Source: Diploscapter coronatus (Eukaryota; Nematoda; Chromadorea; Rhabditida; Rhabditidae). Taken from it: DNA of 64,000 nt. Under the pieces are notes generated by a model. It was not told the DNA's origin. It did not search any database and worked only from the letters and a program-made list of their open reading frames with translations. The stretch is from the NCBI GenBank assembly GCA_964036155.1, contig OZ038423.1, forward strand, positions 20,413,249-20,477,248, in the 5' to 3' direction. This document shows positions 11,315 to 21,760 of this stretch, one piece after another. Position numbers and translations under genes: made by a program. How positions within the stretch are numbered: position 1 is the first letter of the stretch; each line of letters begins with the position of its first letter.

Positions 11315-12352
11315 ATTACGATTTGCCTCAATAAATCGTAAATTCACTAAAATGTACGATAGATAGCTTTGTGCCCGTGCACCACGATATTCTTCAGTTA
11401 AATTAACCTACAAATCCACTGATAAATAATTTATTTGTTGCACTAAAACTCTCATAAATTAAAATTTTGAATGTGAAAAGTAAACGAATACAATAAAACG
11501 ATAAAAATGCCAGAGTAATCTGAAAAGAAGAATGCAAGCATGTTCTATGTAAAACGGGGATAGTTCTAGAGGAAGGTCAAGTTATGGAATCACTAACCAA
11601 AAGTTGAGAAATGATAAAACGTACAAATGAATGAATACAATACTTGTTCTCGAGTTCGAATAATATTGCTTAAAATTCAACCACACATTAGGCTAATAAA
11701 TTATATCCAGAGGAGATTAACTAGAAGTGCAAATTCATATTCCTCAATTCAGGCCTATCAAAATCATCTGACATAATTAGATACAAACCAACTAATTATT
11801 AAAATGACAATCAAGTGAAGTAGAGAGCAGAGGATAATTATATCATTTGTTGGAGACATTTAAAAATGGAAATAAATAACTTTTAGAGACTAATTGAATA
11901 ATATTCGTATAAGAAATAGAAAATTATCAAATCAGATCATCGGTAGTTTGGATGTTCGAATTTTAGTATAATTCAAATAGAAGTAGAAAAATTACATAAA
12001 TTCTAACTTAGATAAGCTTACCAAAGGAATCAATCACATCACAAGCACATCGCTAAAATGTCTAACTGTTTGTGTTCAAAAGTTCAAAAGGGCAACACCA
12101 TTCGACCACTTTTAACCTATACTCAAATTCACTCGGAGAATTTATAAAATTTGCAAATATAAGATAAAATACTAAATAAAACAAAGTGAATAAATGGATA
12201 GAGCAATTCTCTAACATACGATAAGAGATGAATGAATTATAAACAAATGAATCTATGAAAATGACAACAGTAATTGAACTTACTATGATTTTGCATAAAA
12301 CTACTTGTGGTGCAACTGCAGAAGAATGAATGCTTTGTTGTTGTTGCGTGAT
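11315..12352. other. intergenic, AT-rich, no gene seen
   Basis: Low-complexity AT-rich DNA between the UQCC1 5' side and the distal dynamin terminal exon. I see no coding frame or repeat. It must hold the dynamin 3' UTR and the UQCC1 promoter. Confidence 0.4.
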
Positions 12353-15300
12353 TTAGTGGGGAGCTTGGGGACGAGGCGGCACCATTGGGGCGCCGTTACT
12401 CGGAGTCGGAACTCGGCTGAAAAATAAATGAATAATATGTTTTTTCGGCAATAAATATCTAGATTGAATGTTAAATAGATTCAAATAGAAAAAAGAAGTA
12501 TTTTTGACAGATCCTTCAAAAAAATGTTAAATTTCAAACGTTCGATATTCGAATCTATTTAACGTCTGCAAGATAAAAAACCAATGCTGAATATGTAAAT
12601 GCGAAAAGATATTAATTTAATAAAGCAGAGCAGCACAACAATGTGGTCTTCAATAGGCCAATCTATTCATTTTCCAGGGTTCCGAAAGAAAATAAAGGGC
12701 AATCGAACTAGATATTTGGACAACACGACGTACGACGGTGTGATACCTGAGGAGCATTTAGCCTTGCAGCCCTGCTTTATCTAGGAGGGGCTGCTCCTGG
12801 TGGCGGGCCCATCGGGCCTGGCCTACTGTATAGGCGATCATTGTAGAGAATGGGATTTCACGAATGCTTATAAGAGACTTACGTTGGAACAAGAGGAGGA
12901 TAGCCGGCTCCAGGGGGAGGGCCGCGCATTCCGGGAGGAGGTCCACCTGCAAATTAAAACAATTCGGTTATTACTTTTGAGAAGAAAACCTTTAACTATC
13001 TTCGGTGTCTTTTCATCTATTCACGGAAGAAAAACACCGATAAAATTTGCAACCCAGTGGATACTAAAGAACGCACCACAATATCATACTCATTAACAAT
13101 CGGAAAACAGCGTCATTAGTCTGTGCACCTACTTGCACGAAGTTAAAATGGCATCAATATACCGTAATTTGATGCTAATGGAAACGATCATTAAATTTTG
13201 AGAAATTCAAATAAACAAATTTCTACTCAGGATTACGGTTATCGACGTTTACCCTTTCTCCTCTTTTCATGTGTCCTGATTGTTAAGAAAGATGAGACAG
13301 TGACGTACTAATTTGATAGTTTTGTGGGAAATTATATTTCTCAGATCACAAGATCAATTCTCAGAGTGAGCCATAGAAAAAGAAAACGTTACATACCAGG
13401 CCCAGGACGAGGAGGCATAGGAGCAGGACGGCCACCGGGTGGGGCGGGAGCTGGTCTCGGCACAGGGGATGGGCCGTTTGGCATCGGTCTAAAGAGGCAA
13501 ATAAGATGAATCAAGAATTTCCTTCAAAAAATACCTGTAGTCACTCGGAGGCAAAGGAGGCGGGGCTCCATCACTGGCCAAGCTGGACAGATTCACCTCA
13601 CTGATGATGGAAAGGGCCTCCTTGATGGCGTGGTACATTCGCAGCATGTCTTCTCGCTTCTGAGCCTCCAACTGAGATTCTTCCATCAAAGAATCCTGAA
13701 AATTAAGGAAAATAATATTCAATCTCCTCAATTTATCGACATACCGTATCACCGCACTGATAAAGGTGAGCCAGCAGTTCTTCGCGCATGAATTCGCTGA
13801 CCTGAAAACTGAGTTGTAAAAATTCACCTTAGAAGCAAATGTGACACAATTCAGACAAATTCATGATTTTAGAAATATGCGTAAGCATTGAATGAATTTC
13901 CATATAGCTTAAAGAAAAATATTGCAGTTTGACATTTAAGAAAAGTTCAAAATGTTAGTGGACAGGCAAACTTCTTCGAAAATCCAGATAGATTTTTAAA
14001 AAATGTACCTGATTGACAATGAGATGCATGACGGCCTTGGGAACGAGGTCCTTGATGGTCTTCGTAATGATTCTCATGTACGAATCAACCAGATTACGAA
14101 TTGTCTCCACCTGCAATTCATTTAATCAGCTATGTTCTTCATTCACCCCATTTCAACCTGTCTTTCGAGTGCCGGATCCATCGAGGTGTCTTCCTGACCT
14201 GCTTGTTCCTGAAGTTATTCAACCATTATCGTCTCTTTACTTATCATTTCAAGTAATAGAATTGCCCAAACACAACTCAACTATGCGTACAACATAAAGA
14301 TAGGAATGCCATTGCATAAATCATCAGCAAAATCTCTAATTTTTGTTAATGCAAGAATTTTCTTAAATTTCATGCAGCAAGAAGATTTTAGAAATTGTTT
14401 TGATTTTATGCAACAGTCTTCAGATACCGGTTTCATGAGAATCATTAAACGTGCAAACCTCTGCCTGGAAATCATTTCAGTGATGACAAATTCGAGGTTT
14501 TATTGATTTGAAAATTCAAATTTCTCACATCATCCTCAGGAGCAGCCTTGGCCTTCTCAGGATAAACGCCAGCTCGCAAGAAGGAAGCCTTCCAGGCATC
14601 AACCTCGTCCAGATTCGCACAGCCCAATTCCAGCTGTTTGTAGTCCTTGTAGATGTTCCTGGAAGGAGGAAATTGTGAGTCTTTGAAATTATTTCTCTTC
14701 TAGGAGTGAAAGTAGATACCGTCAGTTCGTGATCAAGTCAATATCGATGTTTTGAAAATATGATTTTTTTTTTAAAATGAGAATTGACTCAATCACAAAT
14801 AAACAATACGACTGATCGTGCATGTACACAGTAATGAGTTGATAGAATTGTTTGTTTGGAGGGAGATAGCGTGAATGTTTTCTCTTCTCTGTTCTATGAG
14901 TGAGAGTGAATTGTCTGATGAGGAGTAGCAATCTCCACTCTGCATGGCTATTTGGAAAGCACATGAAATACAGAAATACATGCGATATGCGAGTTAGAAA
15001 AACGTTCTTTTGCCCACACTACTCACATATCTAGCCCTTTGCAAAGCCTAACCACAGTCCATGCACACCATTTGTATACTCATCAGTTTCTGCGCAATTG
15101 TCGAGTATTTTGTGCAGAAACTGGTTGAAGTTTACAAATGGTGTGGATCGATTGTGGGTAGACTTTACAGAAGACTCGCATATCTGTATGTCTGTACATG
15201 ATGTTTTCCAAGTTGCCATTCGCATGCAACCGATCACAACCCTTTTCCCTTTGAATAGCAGCGCAATTTATCTGATCACATGGAATCGAATGTAACATAG

Positions 15301-18300
15301 GCACCAGCACCACACCATCCTTCATTCTGCCCTGCAGCCTCACTTTCTCATTCTAACTCGTCTCGAAAGGTTAAGCACTACAACACAACACAGGAACGAA
15401 AGGATTGTGATGAGATATATGAACGAATGACGTGTAAATAAGGGTAATTGGAGCGTTACGCATAGCGTGAATTAGATCCACTGCGCCAGCGCCCAAACAA
15501 TGTAGGAGCTAACAACACTCACTTTCTGAAAATTATCAAAGAATCAAAAACACCATTACTTTTTATTTTTGATATCTTATGATTTGAACTGGTTTGATTA
15601 TTTTTTCAATAAAATAAAATTTTAAAAACTAACTTTCCATCGGGATAGAAAAGCGCGAATTTGTGTTGTCTGGACATGAATCCACTCTCGATGTCGCGCA
15701 GCTTGATCCCATCCAAAGGCAGCATGTACTTCTTTTCTTTTTCCTGAAATCGATCAAGTGAGTGATTTACCAATTTACTTGAAAGTATATTAATCACCTC
15801 CTCTTAACCTCTGAAGTAAGTACTTTACTATCAAATGCTCTTCATTTTTAGGCGAAATTCCATATACCAAATCATTTGCATTAATGATTGGAGAAGAAAC
15901 GATTCAGAGAAAAAGAAAAAGATGAAAATGGAAGTATGATGAAGGCTGCTTGAGTAGAGGAGAGGTAGGGTTTGGATAGAGAAGGATCCCTTCAATTTAT
16001 TTCGCGTTGCAAAATTCATGTATATTCTCAGTTCTCAGAATAAACTTCTGTATGGCTATTCAAAAATCTACCTCATCATCCTTGTACCAGGAGAGATTGT
16101 CGGAAGTGAGAACGAACCAGCAGTCCTTGGAGCCTCTGACGAATGAGATGTTGCTGACGGACAGCCAGCCCTTGCGGATCACTTGATTGCCCAAATTCTT
16201 CTTCGTCGCTTGGCCCTGAGATGCCTTCGCTTCAGCACTAAAATTCTCACGTTATGAAAAATTCAACTATTTCTGCAGCAGATTACTATATGACGAGACG
16301 CTATAGTTAGAAATAGGGGAGGGAAGGAAAAGAGGGAGAACTGGCGTGGGAAAAGGTAGGTTTCGTCATCTCTCGTCTCGTCAAATAGCAGTTGCTATTT
16401 CTACATACTTGCTGAATCCAATGAAGTCCTCGTGGTTGGTGTTCATGTAGGCGAGTTCGTAATCGACCAGCAGTGCGATCTGCGTCTTGGCCACTTCCTC
16501 GCGCACGCGCATGTTCGTCACTACGATACGCTCTAGTTCATCACGCAGACGGGGATAACGAGCCATCTGAAGAATCAATAGTCAAACCTAATGAAAAGAA
16601 GATTTTTCATTTGATATGTTGCTTATTCTTTTTTTAGAAATTGAAATTTATATTAAAAAAAATATCTTACCGATTCGGCATTCTGTCTGATGACACTGGC
16701 CAGTTCATTGACGACTAAATCGACGCATTTCAGCGAAGGCTCCTTGAGACGGGCGATCTGCTTTTTGGCAATTGCCTCGAAGGCCATGTCTGGAGTGAAC
16801 AGACCCACTCTGCAAAAAGAGAATTTATGATAGAGTTTGGAAAAATAAGCATTGAATCAGATAGATGAACATGTCGGAATAGATGAATTGCAATTAGGGG
16901 TGTTACTACCTCAAAATGCTATCATTAGTGCTTTTACTTCAAAATTATGATCACTGTCCATATCTTATTCGTTTGCTCACTGATTTATATTTTAGGTTAT
17001 CAGATCTTCATGCTTTACGATGCAAAAATCACCTACCGAATACCATGGATATTTCTGATGGCGAACTGAATCTCTCTGCGCATTTCCTTCTCATCGATCT
17101 CCATCTTCACGATTTCGAACGGGAATCTCTCGTGGAACAATCTTAAAATTACCTTCCTTATTCCCGAATCTGCTTCAAGTGTTCTAACCTGTTGATCCTG
17201 GCTCCTCCACTCAGTTCATTTGTGGAGACGAGTTTTGCAGACGAACCCTCGATCGATCTCTCCACGTCTGCATTGAACTGCTGCACCATCCTGGAAATTC
17301 ATCGTTGCATTTTAAACATTCAAAACTGTTTCTTACTGCAGGAGAGCCTTAGTCTTGCGTCCAGGATCATTGGGAGCGAAGTTCTTGTACTCTGCAACGT
17401 CCTTCTCCAGAGCGAACAGCTTCTTCTGCAGACTGTCACGCAGAGTTGGCAATGTGTCTCTGCAAAATCATTTTGTCACGTTAATTGTTTGAAGAAAGGT
17501 AATTATTAAAAGAAATGAATTTGAACTGCTTCTTGTAAACTTCATCCAACCATGAACTAGGTCATGGTAGGATCAGGTCGGATAGGCTCAACTGTTCAAA
17601 TACCCTACTCAATAAGCTGATAACCTGGAAACAACAGTGTCTACCCAACCCTGCCCTCATCCCTAGTTATGAGATTGGATGAAGTTTACAAGAAGCCGAT
17701 TTGAACGAGTGAAAAAACTATTTCAGTTCTTAAAAATGCCCCAAACAATGTCCGATTTGAAGGTGCTATTTCTACCAAAATGTTTTTCTAGCAAAAAGTG
17801 TACCTGATGTGATTAGTGAGCTGATGGTTGAGTGTGTACTGGAGGTAAGTGGTGCCGAGTTTGTCGGCCATGTGGCGATAGGATGGGTGCGACAGGAAGA
17901 ATTTGCGCTCTGCATCGAGTGCGGCACGGATGTCCTTCTTCCCGACGATGTCCTTCTGACCGCGATTCACCACTCCCACATAGCCTGAAAAGTGGAAAAT
18001 ATTATTCGAATTTTCAGTATTATGATGCTATTCCCGTGAAATATCAAGTTCGCCATTACAGATTTTCCTACGTGACAAAAAGGGGTGAGTAATTTCACGA
18101 ACGATTTTTTCCGTTTAATTGCAAATGAAGCCATAACAAGGAATATTTTTCTGTCAAAGAAGGCGAATATAAAGAAGTTCTTGTTGTATTTCTTCAAAAA
18201 AATCGAAATGTATCTCTTCTGAGTGGGAATAGTCTGTTCTCGAGGATCTCCCTGGCGTCAGTGCCGTCGTCCATCAGATCGAGTTTAGTGAGCACTCCAA

Positions 18301-20305
18301 TTGTACGCAATCCTTGCGGGTCTACTTCCTGCAATTCAACACTCTCAATTTGTTTCGCACAATTAGCTCTTTTGCCTTAGCGAGTTTGAGTGCATCGGAA
18401 GTGGCCAGATCGCTGTTGGCGGGAGTGACAGCGAGAATGAGACAGGTCTCCCTGCTGACGTAGGTCATGATCATGTCTCGGATCTGCTGCTCGATGTCTG
18501 CAGGCTGGTCGCCAACCGGCACTTTCGTCAGACCAGGCAAGTCGATCAGAGTCAGATTCAGCACTGAAATGCAAGGAGGTGAATTTGGCTTTCTTGATAT
18601 ACAGTGGCGCACAAAATTTAAAAAAAAAAAACGTGATTTTTGATTTACCGCATAATGACAATTTTTATGAAGCAATCTGAATAAAAATTGGAGGACTATT
18701 TCTACCCAATGCTATCTTCAACTGTGAGAAATTCCAGGAGAACTGGTTCGCTATAAATACTCTTCAGTCTCTGAAAAGACTTGTTGAGGGGAGCTGGACG
18801 CGTATCCGCGAAGGGCGTAATATGAAATACACGGTACATAGGAGCACAGTGGTTAATCTCGCGGGTACCCTTTCTCTTTCTTCTTCAAGTCTTTTTTAGA
18901 GACAAAGGAGAGTACCTAAGCATAGCATATCTAATAGCATGTCATGTTCCAAACTTTGGTACGCCACTGTATATGTAAATGTTTAAATAGTTAGCAGAAA
19001 AAATGATTTCCTGTTGAATTCAGACATTATCATCGTACGCGAAAAATTAAAGAAGATGGAAAAACAAAATACGAGGAGAAATGCTTCATTAGCGCGTCAT
19101 TCCTCTGCTAAAAGTGAATTGAACTTTTCGTTTTCAATTTCTATTCTTCAAAGAAGATATTTCGTTCGGGATGTTTAAAGAAGCTTTTTCCTCTTCTTAT
19201 TATTCTTACCGTGAGGAGAGAAGACTCTGAGATTGATGGGGTGAGGGGAGATGCCCTTGTTCTGTCCGGTCACTCGATCCGTCTCATCTTCGATCTCCTT
19301 GCGGACCAAGTCGAAGTCAGAGTAGCGCTGACCCTTCTTGTGCAGGAACTCGGCATATTCTGCAAAGGGAAATTATTCAGAAAGTTCTTTTATATTAGAT
19401 CGTATAGGAAAATAAAAGACGTGAAGAAATGTCATCTCTCGCAAGTACCTTTACCACTTCTTGAGCATGTTTCGTTCCAACAATTGGGCTGTTTAACATT
19501 CTGATTCTAGAGTTGCAAAATTTACTCACCGAGACCGCTTTTGTCCTGAATGAGTTGGAGAATTAGTGGACGCCTCGTCACGATTCCGGATCCACGAGGC
19601 AGGAAGTCTCTGAAAGCGTTTAAAATGATGTTTCTTTCAAATTTTTGCTGTTGTTGTTCCAAGTTCTATAATTTGTGCGTAGTTGACTTTCTCTCAATTG
19701 CACATCTCGTATTCCATGGGCATGAAATAATAATGAAGGTAAAATAGACGGCAATTCAGGGAGGAAAAGCAGCTGAAGGAAGGAAATGGAAGATAGAAAG
19801 ACAAGTAGGGCAGTTAGAACAGACGAAGGAAGAGAAGAAGCAGACATCGAAAAGGAATCTCGGCAAAAAATGAGCATCGCCTGACAAACGGGCAACTGCA
19901 TCGGCATTCTAGCGACGCGAAAGGGGCAATCGGAAAATCAATACGAAACTGCTGGCCTCAAACCCGCAAAACGCTAACGAGCTTTCTTACTCCACGCACT
20001 CCCTTTGTTTCGCAAAAAATATGGGCATCCTCTTCAAAGATCTCTTTTTCAGTAAGTTTGTGTTTTGGAGCATCAAAAACAACTCACTTGCCCACGAAGT
20101 TCTCGAGCACAGACGACTTGCCGGCACTCTGCCCGCCCACCACTGCAATCTGCGGCAGCTCGAAGTTGACTGGCGTGCCGATGTGAGTGAATGCGTCCTG
20201 CAATCAGTCAGTCAGTCAGACGAGTCAATAATCATAGACTCGACTTGCCTGAATTCGGTTGATGATGGGAATGAGGGCCTGCATGCCCGAGTTAGCCCAC
20301 GACAT
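12353..20305 (-). CDS. dyn-1: dynamin (large GTPase for membrane fission)
   Basis: Exons: 20249-20305, 20088-20197, 19530-19609, 19210-19359, 18376-18563, 18214-18328, 17804-17984, 17337-17459, 17189-17290, 17037-17141, 16671-16809, 16409-16566, 16072-16237, 15634-15743, 14529-14658, 14158-14208, 14009-14110, 13745-13801, 13535-13695, 13397-13488, 12883-12946, then either 12777-12825 (829 aa) or 12353-12416 (834 aa). The GTPase domain has the P-loop GGQSAGKSS, switch [13 protein letters not shown] and [11 protein letters not shown] domain ([10 protein letters not shown]...KDCWFVL) is followed by the GED ([18 protein letters not shown]) and a proline-rich tail. It acts in endocytic vesicle scission and synaptic vesicle recycling. 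Two introns start with GC (20248, 18375), and the intron after exon 6 starts with AT. Several introns contain mobile elements. Confidence 0.96.
12777..12825 (-). CDS. dyn-1: proximal alternative terminal exon of dynamin
   Basis: It opens after ATACAG with T AGG CCA GGC and ends PPPGAAPPR then TAA 12777-12779. It joins the exon 12883-12946 in phase (AC|T). The distal exon 12353-12416 (C CGA GTT..., ending PRPQAPH) joins in the same phase, so the two give different proline-rich C-termini. Confidence 0.75.
13077..13283 (+). repeat. dispersed ~207-bp repeat, copy 2
   Basis: The partner of 3664-3870 in direct orientation, located in the dynamin intron between exons 12883-12946 and 13397-13488. 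Confidence 0.85.
15033..15170 (+). repeat. foldback in a dynamin intron
   Basis: The left arm (15033-15096) containing CACACCATTTGTA and CAGTTTCTGCGCA pairs with the right arm (15111-15170) containing TGTGCAGAAACTG and TACAAATGGTGTG, around a ~14-nt loop. The arms are about 60 nt and roughly 75-80% complementary. Confidence 0.7.
16291..16383 (+). mobile_element. 93-bp TGACGAGAC element, copy 2
   Basis: Same inverted termini (TGACGAGAC/GTCTCGTCA) and shared AGGGGAGGGAAGGA interior as 11226-11314. It fills much of the dynamin intron between exons 16072-16237 and 16409-16566. Confidence 0.75.
17521..17706 (+). repeat. foldback element in a dynamin intron
   Basis: The left arm CTTCTTGTAAACTTCATCC (17529-17547) is inverted as GGATGAAGTTTACAAGAAG (about 17677-17695). 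Imperfect pairing extends outward to TTGAACTG/GATTTGAA and inward to CTAGG/CCCTAG. Total about 186 bp. Confidence 0.75.
18602..18969 (+). mobile_element. TA-flanked CAGTGG MITE (Tc1/mariner-like ends)
   Basis: Starts CAGTGGCGCACAAAATTT and ends CTTTGGTACGCCACTG, with TA on each side (18600-18601 and 18970-18971). No transposase frame. It lies in the dynamin intron between exons 18376-18563 and 19210-19359. A related smaller element is at 47556-47767. Confidence 0.75.
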
Positions 20306-20512
20306 CCTTGCAGTCTTGCAGTCGGTCTGTCCGAAGGACTCGCCAGATGATGCTCTGCAATCGCACAATCAATTACAGAATAAACACAGCCAAATCGATC
20401 GATCGAAAGTGCACGAATCGCGATGAAAATCGACAAAATAACAAAGCGGCTCGCGAAAGGGAGTTGGCAGGATCTATACAGAAATGAAACGAAACGTTCA
20501 GCGAAACAGATG

Positions 20513-21016
20513 CACGCTATTCCCTCCTTACCAAAAGAGAGACACTTGGCTAGAAGAGAGAAAAAGATTTTGCGCTCTGGCTTTACTCGTCGCTTGGCGA
20601 GTCCAAATTCGCCATTTATTTTCGTCCGTTTTCTCGATTTCTTCGTTTTAATTGCCTAATTATTTATTTTTTCGTGATTAGCTAACTAATTATCGATAAT
20701 CTCAGGAGGCCTCGCTCACTGCCGCTTATAAGGACGCTTCCAGCCGCCACAGACCTGTCCCAACCTGGAAAATTAGATAAGTTTTTCTGCGGTGGTTTTG
20801 AAGCGGCAATGAGCGAGGCCTTCTAAAATTATCGATAATTAGTTAACTAATCACGAAAAATGATAATTGGGCAATTTAAAACGAAAAAATCGAAAAATCA
20901 AGAAATGAGAATAAAACTTGACGCTAGTCCCGTAAGCGGCGAGTAAAGTCAGAGCGCAAAATCTTTTTCTCTCTTCTAGCCAAGTGTCTCTCTTTTGGTA
21001 AGGAGGGAATAGCGTG
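20513..21016 (+). mobile_element. 504-bp long-inverted-repeat MITE upstream of dynamin
   Basis: The left end CACGCTATTCCCTCCTTACC is repeated inverted at the right end (to 21016). Each arm is over 200 bp and includes AAGAGAGACACTTGGCTAG and GCCTCGCTCA. Both sides are flanked by AGATG (20508-20512 and 21017-21021), a perfect 5-bp target duplication. It lies 207 bp upstream of the dynamin start codon. There is no coding capacity; the mirrored short peptides in it are arm artefacts. Confidence 0.9.
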
Positions 21017-21021
21017 AGATG

Positions 21022-21760
21022 AGATTGAATCACTGGGATGATGAAACCAAATGAATGAAGTGATAGCAGGGATGGTAAGTGATAAATAGGCAGAAAAAGC
21101 AGAGATGGGAGAGAAGTGAGTCACGGTCGAAGTAACACAACGCAAACACAGTGGAAATGCAGCGAAATGGTGCAGCAGAGGGGAGAGAGAGAATGAGAAA
21201 GGAGGAGAGGGAAAAGATGAAGACAAGGCATTGGCGACAGGCAGAATGAATGCCTGGGCATGGAAGAAGCACGATCCCCCAATTCAAGCCAATGAGATGA
21301 AGCAGAAGAGGGGAGATTGAGAGAAGTTGGGAATAGACTGAAACTACAGAGATGGAAGGGGAAAGGAGTAAAGGAAAGCTGCCAGAAGCATGGGAAGGGA
21401 GACAGAGAAGGGAGAAGGGAGGCAGAGGGAAGGCCGCATTCGATTTTTCAATAAGCAACGGCAGCGAAAGGAAAACGAAGGAAAGAACGAAAATGCCTGC
21501 AGAAATGCAGAGCGGCACAACCACAGACACACGCAAAGAAATGCTCTCGGAGAGCGGAGATATTCCTGAAATTCCATTTCTGGAAACAGGAAACAGGACA
21601 TACACCCATCAACTATTCATGGCCATCAAAAACTCATCGCTAAAAGAAGCACATTTATTATTCTCTTTGCACTTATTATGAATAATAAAAATCACATCCC
21701 CATGCACAGCTAATTTATAAAAAACAAAAAAAAAGATCGAATGAAAAAGAGAAGAAGATA
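21022..21760. other. GA-rich 5' flank of dynamin, no gene
   Basis: Purine-rich on + (pyrimidine-rich in dynamin's sense) from about 21030 to 21560. It creates a 191-codon minus-strand frame of Ser/Leu/Pro composition that I do not accept. The Sec12 stop codon lies at 21761. Confidence 0.55.

Noticed and set aside
15490..15532. Candidate extra dynamin exon after a TTTTCAG at about 15533
   Set aside because: The PH-domain join FYPDGK|NIYKDYK is direct between 15634 and 14658 and in phase, so no exon is needed.
2866..20305. Nematode-type operon of the minus-strand genes in the left part
   Set aside because: Gaps between consecutive stops and starts are about 1.1-1.8 kb, larger than the usual ~100-400 bp of nematode operons, and each gene has its own CT-rich or repeat-filled upstream region.
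20423..21226. Mirrored peptides containing HAIPSLPKERHLARREKK on both strands
   Set aside because: They are the two arms of the inverted-repeat element at 20513-21016, not a protein family.
21030..21605. 191-codon frame on the minus strand
   Set aside because: Same compositional artefact; the + strand is GA-rich there and several frames are open at once.
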